Positions 36,640 through 48,771 of a stretch of DNA of 64,000 nt are shown here, one piece after another. The notes under the pieces were generated by a model. That model had not been told where the DNA came from. It made no database searches and was given only the letters and a program-made list of their open reading frames with translations. Source of the DNA: Cinnamomum chago (taxonomy: Eukaryota; Streptophyta; Magnoliopsida; Laurales; Lauraceae); the NCBI GenBank assembly GCA_038049695.1, contig CP142451.1, positions 70,510,001 to 70,574,000 of the forward strand, given 5' to 3'. Position numbers and translations under genes: made by a program. Numbering within the stretch: position 1 is the first letter of the stretch; each line of letters begins with the position of its first letter.

Positions 36640-37260
36640 AGTGAGAGTAGGGTTTTTTTTTTTGGTCAGTGAATGATGTGTTGATTGTTGGTAATGAATT
36701 GGAAGTCGTCAATGAGATCAAATAGTAGATAAAGTCAAGATTTGAGACGTAAGACTTGGGTGAGGCACAGTGAGTGCTTGGAATAAAGATAACCCATGAT
36801 CTACCGAATTAGTTATTGACCTTCTAATACGAATCCTATTTGAAAACAATGCTAAAATTGTTGGATACTATAATGGCAAGCCAATCGATACACCCATTTA
36901 GAGATGTAGAAAATTGCCCAACAATCAAAGTCCCACTAGCGCAAAGGGCAGGCTATTGACAAATGACATGCCTTACGTGTAGATAGTGGAGGAATATCAT
37001 GCATGAGATGCTCTATGACCAGATTTGTGAGACTAAAATCGTTTATCGCCATGGTCTTGTAGTTAGATTTCTAAATAATCAAGATATGTCAGTTTGGCAA
37101 GTGAATAAAAGGAAATTGTGGTACATCAAAACATTTGCTACATTATTTGTGGAGTAGTTGTTTACTTGGAGTTGTATGGTTGTAGGATGCCAGTTGAGGT
37201 ACTAACTTGGACTAGAGGGGCTCCATGTCCAGTTGTATATTTACCTCAGACAAGTACTCA
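36640..37260 (+). pseudogene. Ty1/copia reverse-transcriptase remnant (fossil)
   Basis: The plus strand shows the copia RT signature VNDVLIVGNELEVVNEIK, followed by a DLGEA...VLGIKITHD match, which corresponds to YVDDxLIxG...MKDLGEAxxILGIxI in intact copia pol. Downstream sequence is consistent with the end of RT and RNase H but is badly decayed. Many breaks are visible. No LTRs can be assigned to it. Confidence 0.55.
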
Positions 37261-38781
37261 TTTTCCAAGATAAGATAAAAATATATCTTGGAAGCTCTAT
37301 GAGGACCAGAAGTTGAGTACACAACCAGGAAATGCAGTAATCCAAGTGGCCATTATGTTGGAACCATTTATGGATATTTTGAAGTTGGTAAGAACCGATG
37401 AGCTGGTGCAAATGTCAAAAGTCCACCGGCACATAAGTGAAATCGAACATAAACTCTACAATCCCTCATTTGAACTAAGATCTCAGTGTATCTGAGATGT
37501 AGGCCAAAGAAGATGAGATTATAATCTTGAGTGTCCCACAAGTGGAATTGATTGTTGGTTTTCATTTAGATATTTCCTAAATAATCGAGCATCTTATGTA
37601 AGAAGGGACAGATGGAAATATTTGATGTATGTGGCATACATGCCAATTGGGAATTATTGGAAATCGCATGGCCTGTATGCCATGGGTCCCCATGCTAGAT
37701 CAAGCAGACGACAGCTACCAATAAAGGTAAAAGTCCCCACTATAATCAAAAGATTTGATCTATTATAGATAAGATAGAGATCCTTTCGAATCGGATCTTA
37801 TTTCCACGTAGCAAACTCCTATCAAGATTAGTGGACATGAGTTTCTTGACATAGAAGTCTTTAACAAGCGTGACTCCTCAAGATCACTATATAAGGGAGA
37901 TGGGAGCACTTAATGAGACAACCATCAATTATCATTAACATCTAGTCGCAGAAGAAGTCTTCCAACCGTCAGGAACGCTACAGATCTTCTGTTGCGTGTC
38001 GGAGCCTTCCACATCCCGATCCTTCAATGCCAATTCCAAAATATTAGCAGATAAATGACTGAAGAAGAGGCTATTATCATCGTCAATGTGCTTCAAACAT
38101 AAGGAACATCTCGAAGCAATATGAAGACCAATTATTGTCGGTGACTTTGTGTGGAAAAGTTTTCATGTAAAGCACAATGCAACTAGTTTAATCAAGGGGT
38201 TCCAAAGTATTAATCCAAACCATAGATGTCCAAGGCCTTGGCCTTCTCAATCTAATTACATCTCAGACCTGAGAGAGAGAGAGAGAGATAGAGATTACAG
38301 ATGAGGTTGAACCAAACTAGATAATCTTCGTTATCTGTAGGCCTATGATTTCTATATAGACTATTGAGCATTTGAGATACTTCACTTGCCAAGGAGGTGA
38401 GAATGGACCAAATTCCATCCATGATTATATATAGAGCTCACCTTGTCATACAAACGAAAGTATAGATGAGGAAAGAGCTCAGCTATAGTTTTTGGCAAAG
38501 CCATTTATCATCCAGTTGTTATATTCGGGGGTGAAACAAACATCTGTTAAAGTTTTGAGGAGGTTTAGGAGTTTTACATTTGCACCCCCCCTACGAATTA
38601 TTCATTACAAGATGTCCTACTTAAGTGAAACTACTAGTTCTGCCACTGGAAGGACAATTTTCTCCAAATACAAGAACATGTACGTTTTTTTCTCCCATAA
38701 AGGGAGATTTTCATTAAAGAAGTCAAAGTAAAGTATGATACACCAACTGGTTTGAGATAAGAACCTTTGGGACAGGTAAGA
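37261..38781. other. No recognisable gene; includes a (GA)n tract
   Basis: Decayed intergenic sequence. A GA microsatellite lies at about 38271-38290. A TATATAAGGGAG stretch near 37890-37901 on the plus strand is TATA-like and could be left from an LTR, but I find no ends. Short frames at 38492-38731 and elsewhere have no recognisable content. Confidence 0.35.
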
Positions 38782-40102
38782 TGTGAGACCCCAATCCGCC
38801 TGGGTAAACCCTTGAGGCATGATCATGTCAAGTGATCCTATAAGCTAAGAAAGAGGAATCCATAAGGGTAAGGGTGGATTGCTTTGGTTAGAACCATGAG
38901 TCTTTGTCCAAGTCCCACATTGGAAATATCAAAGTTTTGACCCTAGACTTATAAGTTAAACCCCGTCTTAATTGAACATGATGCATTTAAAGCTGTGCAG
39001 ACCCTGGGCTTATAAGCCAAACCTTGTTTTATTCAACAGGATGCGCTTGAAAGTCGTGTGGCCTCCTTGGATTACCTCACACGTGCACGTAGGCCAAAGC
39101 AAATAATATCATGCTAAGTTAGGCTAACTTTTTTCCACTCTTGATTCCTGTTTGACCTATAATGGACTTAGTAGACATTATTATGGATACGATGATCTTT
39201 ACCTTACCCTTTGGACTTGTGTAGGTCATTCTCGAGGTTGTAGCGCTCATTGAGTTGCCTCAGTTCTTCCTTGAGTCTGAAAGGATCCCTGGAACTTAAG
39301 CCTTCTGAGTTGTCTAAATCCGATAAACCTTTTCTACCGATTTTGGGGTTAGCCATTTCATGCCGAAATGCTACCTGTTTGTATAGAACTCATGTATTTT
39401 CCCCATATTAAAGTCTAGTCTCGCTTGTATCATCAAATCATGCTCAATTATCATTCTAGCTTGTCTAGTTTTGCATAGTCCTTGCTTAGTTGGTCACTTG
39501 AGATTTCTAAGGCTTCTCATGAATATCATGACTTTAGTTAGGCTTGCAATCTCAAGTCGGTACCACGCGGTTGTTATTGTTTATTTATATTATTAGGTAT
39601 AGCTTATTGGAGTGTAGTCTTAATAAGTGACAAGAGTGTCACTTCATTATCAACCTTCCTAGGAAACGCGGTCCCACTCATGGCAAGGAAAATCATGCTT
39701 GGCGTCCATATTATACTCAAGGGGAGTCTTGGTACTGCTCACTCTCTCTTAGCTATGGGAAACACGGACGCACCCATCCAGCGAAATTAAGCCATCTAGT
39801 TGACAAAGTTTATTACTTGACATACAGTTTTTTTTATCTTACATTATTATTCTATTTTTCACATATTATTGCCGGTATTACATTTAACTTTAATTACTTG
39901 TCTTGTTTACACATGTTAGAACATTGCCCACCTTGTCTATTTAGTAAACTACGCATGCACAACTTACTTAATTCTCTATTCTTATCATTCTAACAATTTA
40001 CTGTTATTTATTCTATCTATGCAACATGCTATGATGTTTATGTTAAGTATTTGTCGGGATTTTTTCCTAGGAAGACGCGGCGATTGAGGAAGAACAACAT
40101 TA
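38782..40102 (+). repeat. Possible truncated Tekay-like LTR
   Basis: It begins TGTGAGACCCCAATCC, resembling the LTR start TGTTAGACCCCGACCC at 51287. It ends at a GAAGACGCGGCGATTGAGGAAG stretch comparable to the GAGGAGGAGCGTCCGGAAG region near the 3' end of that LTR. Similar short GC-richer blocks lie between (39640-39790). No target duplication was found, and the Tat2 LTR starts directly after it. Tentative. Confidence 0.35.
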
Positions 40103-40860
40103 TGTAAACTGTAAATTTAAAGTCATAAGGAATTGTGGATAGATAAAGAAGAAATGTGTGTGCGTATGGCAATTCTATTTCAACAACTAGAGATCACGGG
40201 CTTTACACTAAGCTTTTGGTCTGTCCGGCCTTCGGACTGCCAGTACCCCTAGTTACAAAGAAATTACAGAACATGATCCTTTCTAGAGGGGAAGAAGATG
40301 ATCAAGAACATCATTTCCCCCTCTAGATGAGGTTTTCATACATGACATTTGTCCTTCCTTTCTTTTTTCTTTTCCCTCCCGGTCTTGGGATCAACGCCCC
40401 TCTTTTATAGGCTTCTTTGCATGTTCCATCCTCCCTTTTCATCCATTTTGTATTCTTCCATCTACCTTTGTTCATAGACGAAGGCAAGGCTCTCGGGGCA
40501 AGGACGTATTAAGTCCCCTTTCTTTCTTTTTTTTTCTCCTTGCCTCCGTTCCTCTGCCTTTGTTGATAGACGAAGGCAAGGCTCTTGGGGCAAAGACGTA
40601 TTAAGTCCCCTTTCTTTTCTTTCTCCTTGCCTCCATTCCTCTGCCTTTGTTGATAGACGGAGGCAAGGCTCCCAGGGTCGGGCCTACGACTCTTCCCGCC
40701 TTCCACCCCTTTCCTTTAGCAATATGGTGGAAGCGGGACCCACTTGGCGAGGGATACCGTTTTTCCTCGCTGTGGGCCTCCCTTCTTTATTTTCAACTCT
40801 TCTAGGTGATCCAAGCGTGGGCCCGACGGCAGTTTCAGCCCACGTTTCAGCATGCCTACA
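40103..40860 (-). repeat. 3' LTR of Tat2 (approximate)
   Basis: The right edge is well placed: the minus strand after it reads TGTAGGCATGC and is preceded by a polypurine tract. The left edge TGTAAACTG at 40103 is chosen because it gives TGTA...TACA ends and 758 bp, close to the 744 bp of Tat1. No partner LTR exists in the window to confirm it. Confidence 0.5.
40466..40676. repeat. 86-92-bp tandem repeats inside the Tat2 LTR
   Basis: Two full units and one partial unit start at 40466, 40558 and 40644. Each begins CTTTGTT, then ATAGACGAAGGCAAGGCTC, then GACGTATTAAGTCCCC and a T/C-rich tract whose length varies. Like Tat1, this LTR thus has its own tandem repeats. Confidence 0.8.
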
Positions 40861-40873
40861 TATTGCCTCCCCT
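40861..40873 (-). other. Polypurine tract of Tat2
   Basis: On the minus strand AGGGGAGGCAATA directly precedes the LTR, closely paralleling the Tat1 tract (GCTAGGGGGCAAT). Confidence 0.6.
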
Positions 40874-43511
40874 CAAGCAGTCACGAAAGGTGTTGATCTT
40901 CGGGCGAGGAATTCCGTGACTGGTCGAGGTTTCGCGTGGTGTCATACGGTCGTTCCTACGATGTTCTCTACTATCCCTGATTCTGGTGGGGCCCCTCCGT
41001 CTTCCTGGGCCATAGTTTCCTATATTGGGCGCAATCTCCCGCGGCTGAGCGCTCCTTCCTCTAGTGCCTCCACCTACGCGAAGGAGACTCCTCGAGCACA
41101 TCCTTTTTCATATTATCATCTTTTGATGACGGAGGGGTTCCCTGCTTCGCCTCGCCCTCCCGACTATATTTTTTTGGGACTTTGCCCGGATTCCGTTCCT
41201 CATGGGGAGTCGCTTCTTCACAGTTCATCTTCCAAAGAATGGCAGTCCTTCCATTATCCCCAAAACCATGTGTCTCGTGTTTTCTATTCAGGCAAAACCC
41301 TAGCTCGAGAGGAGGATTCTATTAACTGGGTGGAGACACACAAACTGAATCGGAGTACGTTGATTGGTGGTGACAAGCCTCCCCCATCTCCTGTCGCCGT
41401 GCGCGAGCGCTTCCTCTTTCCTTGTTTCTTGGATGACCTGCCCCCATCTTATCGAGGAGAATTCCGTCCACTCATTAGAATGCTTTTAGGAACTTTTGAT
41501 GGTGGCTTTCCAAGAGACTTGAAGCCAAGAGGCTGTCTGAGTTCCATGCCAGGTTGGGGGCAGTGGTCTCAGTTCGCCTTTTTCTTTTTTGAACCTCTGT
41601 CAAGGGGTATTGGGATCTTTAGAGCTATTCAGGCCACAACAGTCCCCTTTTACATTCCCGTTCATTCTTTCGGGACACTGCTAGGGACTTATTTTCCTGC
41701 TAGCAATACATACCTGACCACGGTGGGGAGCTTGGTCTTTCACTTCTCCAAATGAAGGTCATCACTGGCTTGTCCATTTTGGGGGATCTGTACAAGTAGT
41801 ATGTCATTTCCGAAGACAGATTTGCTGATATGAGGAGGGACTCCCTTAAGTTTGCCAGTACTCTGGATGCCTTATTTGATTATCACATAGACCAGGCTGT
41901 GTCTCGTTCCAAGAGGGATGTCCTCCATACCTAGTGGTTGTGTCGGGAAATCCCAATCTCCATACAATTTAAACAACGACTCTTCTTTTCGTCACCCAGG
42001 GAACCTTACAAAAATAGAATGCTTTTTTCATGACCATCCCGACTCTCATTCTCTGCTAGCGTACTTTCTCGTTGTTTGGCTCTGTCGGGCAATCTTCCCT
42101 GGTCGGGTTAGCGACAATGTTAGGGCCTCTTCACTTCTTCGTGCTTGTAAACTGGTGTGGGGATCTCGTACGGCCCTTTGTCCTGCTATGGTGGCAAAGT
42201 TATGTCATGGTCTTCATGAGAATGTCAATCACATCATTGGAGGCATCGATTCAAGCGGTCGCTACCCGAGGCATTACTTCTACGCCCGGTCCGTGTTTCA
42301 TTGTCATGCTTTTCACCCTTGCTCCAGGGAACCTCTGTCCCCAGATGCTCCTCTCATGTGTTGATTGACGACCTAGTTTTCGGCTTCTGAGTTGAAGCCT
42401 TTCAAAGGATTCTTCGGCTCCCTTTCCATAATTTGGAACAACGTATCCTTCATCATTTATGACCATTCTTGGTTTACTAGCTTCGATGATGATTCCAACT
42501 TCTGTGATGCTGAGAGGGCGTGTTCCCTAGCACTTTCCTTGATGCACGAGGCTCAAGTGGAATGGCTTTTATGCTTGCGGCCCTCCATGCTGGTTTTCTG
42601 TTCTTGGCAGTCCAGCTTCATCGAGCCTTATTAGCCTAGTCGTTTTGCTTATCTGTTCGACTATACCCAAGGTAGAGTTGGATTGCCTCGTCTTTTCTTC
42701 CACGGGGATAACTCTGTTTCAGATGCATGGGGGGCTTGGTGTGATTTCTCTGCCCTGGGCACCCGGGTCACTTCTTGTATCCCTCGTTGGTGGGATAGGA
42801 CATTGGGGATACTCTGTCTTCCCATCTCTGATGGCATGTTGTTTCAATGGGAAGGTATCTTCAATTGGGTGACGACCCAAACTTTATAAGTGGCGTTAGT
42901 TGTCCCCGTATCCTTGGAACCAAAATTTTGGCTAATAAGTGGAGTCGGAAGGCCGCATGCACTAGCTACTTGGGAGCGCCTGTGGCGAAGAAGCGCCGAT
43001 CTTCAATGGCCGCTCCTAAGGGTTCGGCCAACTTCCCCTTTCCTTTAGTGGGTCACTCGCTTGAAGATCTACGGATCCTCCGGACACAGCTAAGTGGACT
43101 AGCAGCGACTTGCGCGCCCTAATAGATCCCGTGGGGGTGGTCTTTGGTACCTTTATTCTCTCCGAGGGAAGCAACTCTCCCTTACCTCCTCCTGATGGTC
43201 TATTGCTTGGCGAAGAGGTCAATGTGGATGGTGCAAGGGGAGTCATGTCGGGGGACCACAACGCTTACTTGGAGGGCGAAGGGGAGTGTTTTCCTTCTCT
43301 GCAGCCCTCCACTATTCCGCGATTGTCTTCAGGTCATTGCTTTCACTCTCTTTCTTTATTCTCCTCCCCCTTTTATTGTCCTTTTGCTTGTTGGTGGTCG
43401 TTCCTCCTTTTATGTCTTTTATTTAAGGAGGGTTGAAGGGGAGAGATTAGTGCTTTACCCAGGTCCCCTTCTTCTTCTATATATTTATATATATATGGGA
43501 AAATTCATGTG
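40874..43511 (+). pseudogene. Antisense gene of Tat2, plant-mobile-domain-like
   Basis: Plus-strand coding-like sequence opposite to pol. The best open stretch ends at 41755 and includes DDLPPSYRGEFRPLIRMLLG and PGWGQWSQFAFFFFEPLSRG. Later pieces include FHGDNSVSDAWGAWCDFSAL and RVTSCIPRWWDRTLGILCLP, with a Tyr/Pro/Arg-rich part before them. The overall pattern recalls the plant mobile domain (aminotransferase-like, PF10536 from memory), which is known from host MAIN-like proteins and from retrotransposon antisense genes. Several breaks are visible. The open frame upstream of 40861 runs through LTR sequence, so its ATG at 40724 is probably not the real start. Domain assignment is moderate. 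Confidence 0.5.
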
Positions 43512-46491
43512 TGTGACACCCCCGGAACGTGACCGAGCCAAACAAGTCCCTAATCTGGGGCCGTGGTGCGATGAGCCAAAAAATTCTGCCCGCACGCGCT
43601 AGTTTCCCACAGGTTTCCGCGATGAGGATTCAAAAGATCCATATCAATAAATCACATATGAAAGAATAGATATGCGGAAGCGTGTAGCAAACATAGATAA
43701 AAATTCAAAACATAATAAACATGTACAAGACTCATGTTGAAGGAGAAACATTCATAAGCAAATCCCAAAGTTAAAGATTTAAGTTCACAAACACCAAAGA
43801 TAAGTTAAAGTTTACAATTCCCATTAAACAAACCCAATAAAGGCTAAAGTACCAAGTTCCCAAAAGATGATCATATTTAACCCCCAAAATGTGATTCGAA
43901 TCTCATAACCCAACCCGATGTCTAAAGGACATCGTCGGGCTGCCACTCGCGTCCAACAGGTGGATCTACCGCCTCCTCCGTTCGCCCCGCCTCATGGGCA
44001 ATGGGGCCGAAATCTGGCATCAAACAAATGAATATCAGACACAACGATCTGGCAAGCAAACAAAAGATAAGGTACACAAGTTTATATCAAATCAGATTTA
44101 AAGACTATAAATGATACATTTGGAAAATAAATGAACATAATGATGAAGTTAAAGTAATCAATCTTGAAAACAATGATTAGTCATCATACTCAAAATTCAT
44201 TGACATTCGAATAAAATATTGGCAAGCCACATTTAGCTAGATTTTCCGATTACCGAAGTAATGAGAGCACTCACAATTGACCGTTGCCATATAAAAATTG
44301 AAGGGTCTCACATAATGGCCCAACAAAGGTGGGTAGCACACAAAGATCCACCGCGGAACGGATATCACACACACAAAGTATCCAAGCTACAGGTTAGTGA
44401 AGTTTTGAGGATCCTAAGCCAGGTGATCAGCCCAACAAAGTAACCCAAGCTGAGTGGTGCCGACGAAAAAAAAATCCGAATAAAACATAATTCGAATCAA
44501 ATGAACATAATTCAAATCGATAAAAGAACTACTCTGCATAATTCATAAATATACAAACGAAGACGAAACGAATGAGTAGTCTTATCGAGAATTTGAGACA
44601 AACAAACCATAGGCTTACCAAAGGTTTTATGACAAACAAACCACACAAAGTATACCTAAAAGGTTGATTTATACGAAAACATATATGAATTACAAAATTC
44701 TAGAATGAGATAATTTATAAGTTAGAACGGCCTACTAAGTCTGTTTCAATGAATATTCAAGGCCCAAGTGTCGGATTATAATCATAAGTTTGATGCCTCC
44801 GAAGTTGTCCGACATTTGGAAACCTTGAATGAACATTGAGACTCTAGTAGTTTCAAAATATATCCATAGGAATTCAATAACAATCTCCCCTTGTTTCTTC
44901 CTTAATTTCCATAACCAAATGTGTTTTCAAATTTTTCATTCCCCCTTCTAAGCAAGTTTTGGATATAATGATACATCCATTAGTGAGAAAAAGAGTTTTC
45001 GGCCCGTCCAAATCAAATAGGGCAGCAAAACAAGCCCAACCAATCAATAGCACAACAACCAGGCCCAAACTATTCAAGAAAATCAATAAAAACAGGCCTA
45101 GAAATTTTAATTGGGCAATGGCTGGGCCCACTCGAGCGGACCCTCCCAGAGAGTGGGCTCGCTCTAGTGAGCCTGCTTTCTGGCCCATGCGCTAGGAATG
45201 CGTTTTTTTTTTTTTTTTTTGCATTCTGCTGGTCCCTTTTTCCAATCCTTTTGAATTCTTTTCTTCTCTCCTTCACATCCAACAACTCTCCAACATAAAA
45301 AATCAGAAATCATTCATAAGAAAGATGCAAAATCTGAGCTGAGATTTCACATGAAGGAGTCCCTAACAAAAACCAGAACTTTCCATACTAATCTAAACAA
45401 AAATCTTGTCCGAAGCTTAGCAAAAACTAAACACTGCAAATCTTCTAAAAATTAAGCTTTAAACAACTAAGTAGATCATTCAAATGAAACCACATTTTTC
45501 AAATATAAACATAAGTAAAATTCAAACACATGCATATCTCCTCTCTCAGCACAACTCCACCACAAAAACCCATGGAAAAAACCATCTCAAAAGAAATCCA
45601 GATTTTTGAAATAAAAGGGATTCTTCAAGAACCACTTTGCATGCATGTTAAAAAGCTTCTCTAGGGTCTAGAGAACCCATTGCTAGAAGGAAAAGATCAG
45701 GTCTTACCTGAAAGTGTAAAAATCCACAAGAAGAGCTTGGTGAGGAAGAAGAATCCAGCAGAATTCTTTCACAAATGGTATGGTTGGAAAGCTTGATGGG
45801 AGAGGAAGAGGAAAACGAGATTAAAAATTCCTTTTTGGGCTGATTTCTTTGACATGCGAGATGAGAGAGAGTGGCTGGAAGAAGAAGAGAATGAGACTCT
45901 CTTGACACAGCAGAACTCTAAAATGAAAGAGTGGGGAAGGAGAACCAACGTGGGTTCTTAGCTTAAGTAAAGTGGTTGTGAGCCCCAATAGCCCCAATTC
46001 TTTTAATGGCTGGAACAATCATCTATGGGTCCCGGACGAGATCGACGAAAGAGGCAAAATTGATCGTCGAAAAATCTAGTTTCCAAAAAGTATATTTTCC
46101 TCATGATTTGCAAATTTCGAAATTCATGCACATATTTGGTGTAAAAAGTCATTTTTTGCCCCTTTTTCTCGAAAAACGTGATTTCTAAATTTCAAATTCG
46201 GACGGATGAAACATAAAGTTTGTTGAGGTAAAATGGAAAAAATCAAAATGTGTATAAATCAGAATTTTTTTAAATGAAATACAAATTCCCACACGAACAC
46301 AAATCACACGGGCCACCCCGGACCGGGTCAAACCAAACTCAACGACTCTCAAAATTCTCCAAAGCTATGGAAAATCTAACCAAACTAAAATCTAAGCTAA
46401 AAATCAAGCTTAAAGTCCCCTAATCCCACTTAGAGACTAATCACGACCAAAACAATAATTAAACATACTAAACCTGAGCCGAGGTCTGACA
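43512..46491 (-). mobile_element. Solo LTR, Tekay-like (LTR family B), with TSD ATGTG
   Basis: 2980 bp, plus strand TGTGACACCCCCGG...GAGGTCTGACA, flanked by ATGTG at 43507-43511 and 46492-46496. On the minus strand it starts TGTCAGACCTCGGC, comparable to the Tekay LTR start TGTAACACCCCGACC. It carries the shared LTR blocks: CAGGTAAGA (minus, 45702-45710), a CTCGAGCG/CTCGCTCTAGTGAG palindrome pair (45122-45180), AAGCTGAGTGGTGCC (about 44448-44462) and GCGGAAGC near 43674. It has no internal region. It inserted into the Tat2 antisense gene. Confidence 0.88.
45122..45180. repeat. Palindrome cluster in LTR family B
   Basis: CACTCGAGCGGACC and GGCTCGCTCTAGTGAGCC lie about 30 bp apart. They occupy the same relative place as the TCGGTCGACCGA cluster of the young Tekay LTR. 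Confidence 0.6.
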
Positions 46492-46496
46492 ATGTG

Positions 46497-46979
46497 CATC
46501 TATCCCTCACTACATTATTGTGAGGGACAACATAGTGGGTCCACTTTATGATTCATCCAAATCATCCACACTCATGGAACCCCCTAAATTACAATGGATC
46601 AATTAAGTTTTCATTAATCCGAACGGATTAGACCGTTGGATTGAGGGTCAAGATTTTCCTTTAATATAAAGTCGTTAAGTTTATGTGCCACGGATGATGG
46701 AGTTAGGGACTTGGGTTTGACCTCAAACTTGATATATGGTCTCATCTCATATGACTCTTTCCATCCCCCCCCCCTGGTGGGCCCCATTGATTTTGTCGAT
46801 GCACATGAATATCACCCTATATATATTGCTTATATGTTCTTTTTTTTCTACCTTTGTGGTGTGATTTTGACAAGTGGAAGGGCGACAGATCCGCCGGTTT
46901 AGACTCAGTCTTCGTGCTCTTGGGGTTCCCAGACTCTTGCTCCTTGCCCTGCTTCCGGCCTGGTCTCTTTTGTTGCTCG
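46497..46979. other. Spacer after the solo LTR, no clear gene
   Basis: About 480 bases, AT-rich, beginning with a small hairpin (CTATCCCTCACTACATTATTG then TGAGGGACAACATAGTGGG) and containing a C9 run near 46767. It may be a MITE in Tat2. Coding-like sequence resumes about 46980. Confidence 0.35.
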
Positions 46980-47889
46980 GGACGGTGTTCAAATGGAGGT
47001 TTTCAACGCCCTAGTACAGCTGGCTGGATCTCGCGCCGAGGAGGGGGTTTCTTCCATTCCTCCCTTTTTGGGTGCGATGTTCTCCTTTTCTTCTCAACGT
47101 TTTTTTTTAAGCCCCCGGTTGTTTGAACCCTTTCTAATTTTGTCATTATCAATTTTTTTAGGCGATCCTCGCTGGGATCTGGCACTTTCCTCCTTTGGGG
47201 GCAGCTTTCCCGCTTCTCTTCGCCGCTTTTCAGTTGTCGTCGGTGTCCTCCAATCCTTTCTGGACGTTCCCCACCAGTCTCCTTTGTCTGAATTGGCAGA
47301 AGACTTGGCCTATTATGAAGGGATCGTGGCTTCTCTGCTTCTAATGCGCGGTCTTTTGGGGAGCCTCTTTCTTCAATCAAAACTAAAGTCACGCGAATCG
47401 TGGTTTTATGTGTTGAACTCACATGAAGGTCCTGCGTTGGACGTAGTTGAGCCCCTCCTTCTTGCTAAGAATGGAGCCATAGAGTCTGAATACGCAACTG
47501 TTTGCGTTCGGGTAGCTGTAGATACCCTGCAATTGGAGTCTGCCTCGCATGATCTTGAAAAGTGGTCTGATCTCACTGAGGTTATTAAACTGGAGAGGGA
47601 TCTGGTGGCTCAACTCGAGTGCTTGCGATCTCGCAGTGCAACTTTGGAAAGGGAGACCATTGACCTTGATGTATTGGTAAAAGACTGGCGATGTTCTTTG
47701 GACCTCGATTCCTCTAGGATGAAAGGACTTGAGCAATCTCTGAGTTTAGTTGATGCTGATTTGCATAAGTTATCTTCCGATCCTGCTTTTCTTGATGAAG
47801 TCAGGGCCAACTATACATCTTCTGTAGAGTCTGAGGCTCGCGACTGTATTGAAGATGTGTTGTTTTCTTTGCAACAATTGAAATATTAG
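46980..47889 (+). pseudogene. Coiled-coil part of the Tat2 antisense gene
   Basis: An open stretch of 299 codons (46993-47889, ATG to TAG). The first third is Ser/Pro/Phe-rich and not recognisable. From about residue 165 it is a Leu/Glu/Asp-rich coiled coil (VAVDTLQLESASHDLEKWSD, VIKLERDLVAQLECLRSRSA, MKGLEQSLSLVDADLHKLSS). The Tat1 antisense gene also ends in a coiled coil, so this is probably the distal part of the same gene as 40874-43511, separated by the solo LTR (inference). The first part could be intronic. Confidence 0.5.
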
Positions 47890-48238
47890 AGAAAGAATTT
47901 GTTTGTTCCTTGTCCCTTTTTTTTCTTCTTTTTTTTTTTTTTATGTGTGGGTGTGGTGTAACTATATTCTCTTATTTTGGCAGTCGATGTAGCTCTCCTT
48001 TCTACCTCCACGGTTGCGGCAGCCATTAGTGCTTGTGCGTTATTGTTTTTGTATATTTTTCTGTGTAACAGGTTTGGTCAATCGCCTGGCTCTTGCCTTC
48101 GTGGCTTCAACGAGGTTTTCCAAGTGCCATTTGGGTTAGATGTTCGGTTCGTGCCTCTGTGATGACCTGGGTGATCGGGTATTGACCTGTGTTTTGTATG
48201 CGTCTCGTGCTTTCATGGAGTCGCGTGAGGGGTCATCA
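47890..48238. other. Spacer between coiled-coil region and minisatellite
   Basis: A T-rich run (47915-47942) typical of a 3' untranslated region, then unremarkable sequence. The 61-codon frame at 47977-48162 has no recognisable content. Confidence 0.4.
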
Positions 48239-48740
48239 TGTGGGCCATATCTCCACAAGACCAAGAGTGCGACCCCTGCCTCTGCGAGGTTATGCGGCGA
48301 TGTGACCTTGTGGGCCATATTTCCACAGGGTCAAACGCGCAACCCCTGCCTCTATGACGTTTCGTGGCGGTGTGACCCTGTGGGTCATATTTCCACAGGG
48401 TCAAGCGCGTGACCCCTGCCTCCACAAGGTTCCGTGGTGGTGTGGCCTTGTGGGTCATATTTCCACAGGGTCAGGCGCGCGACCCCTGCCTCTGTGAGGT
48501 TTTGTGGCGGTGTGACCTTGTGGGCCATATTTCCATAGGGTCAGGAGCGCTACCCCTGCCTCCGCGAGGTTCCGTGGCGGTGTGGCCTTGTGGGCCATAT
48601 TTCCACAGGGTCAGGAGTGCGACCCCTGCCTCTCCGTGGCGGTGTGACCTTGTGGGCCATATTTCCACAGGGTCAGGCGTAAGACCCCTGCCTCCGCGAA
48701 GTTCCTTGACGGGGTTATCTTATGGGACATACTTCCACAG
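48239..48740. repeat. 70-bp minisatellite, seven units plus a partial unit
   Basis: Units start at 48239, 48309, 48379, 48449, 48519, 48589 (62 bp, a short unit), 48651 and 48721 (partial). Each begins TGTGGGCCATATTTCCACAG, followed by a GGTCA core, then CGACCCCTGCCTC and a GAGGTTCCGTGGCGG arm. Five consecutive starts are exactly 70 bp apart. The unit length is not a multiple of three, yet frames stay open on both strands through most of the array; those frames are byproducts of the repeat. Confidence 0.92.
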
Positions 48741-48762
48741 TTAAGGAATCGAGGGGTCGTTC

Positions 48763-48771
48763 TTTATAAAA
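48763..48771 (+). promoter_or_regulatory. Candidate TATA box upstream of the 49132 frame
   Basis: TTTATAAAAG lies just after the minisatellite and about 365 bp before the ATG at 49132. A second candidate, CTATATAAT near 48954-48962, is followed by a CT-rich leader-like stretch. Which of them is used, if either, cannot be told. Confidence 0.35.

Noticed and set aside
40724-40860. ATG-proximal part of the 343-codon frame as a gene start
   Set aside because: It lies inside the Tat2 LTR and crosses the polypurine tract, so the open frame there is incidental.
48239-48740. CRISPR-like array
   Set aside because: The units are contiguous and diverged, with no unique spacers, and the genome is a plant; it is a minisatellite.
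48140-48744. Frames of 60-111 codons on both strands
   Set aside because: They are open only because the 70-bp minisatellite lacks stops; the repeated peptide blocks follow the DNA repeat through different frames.
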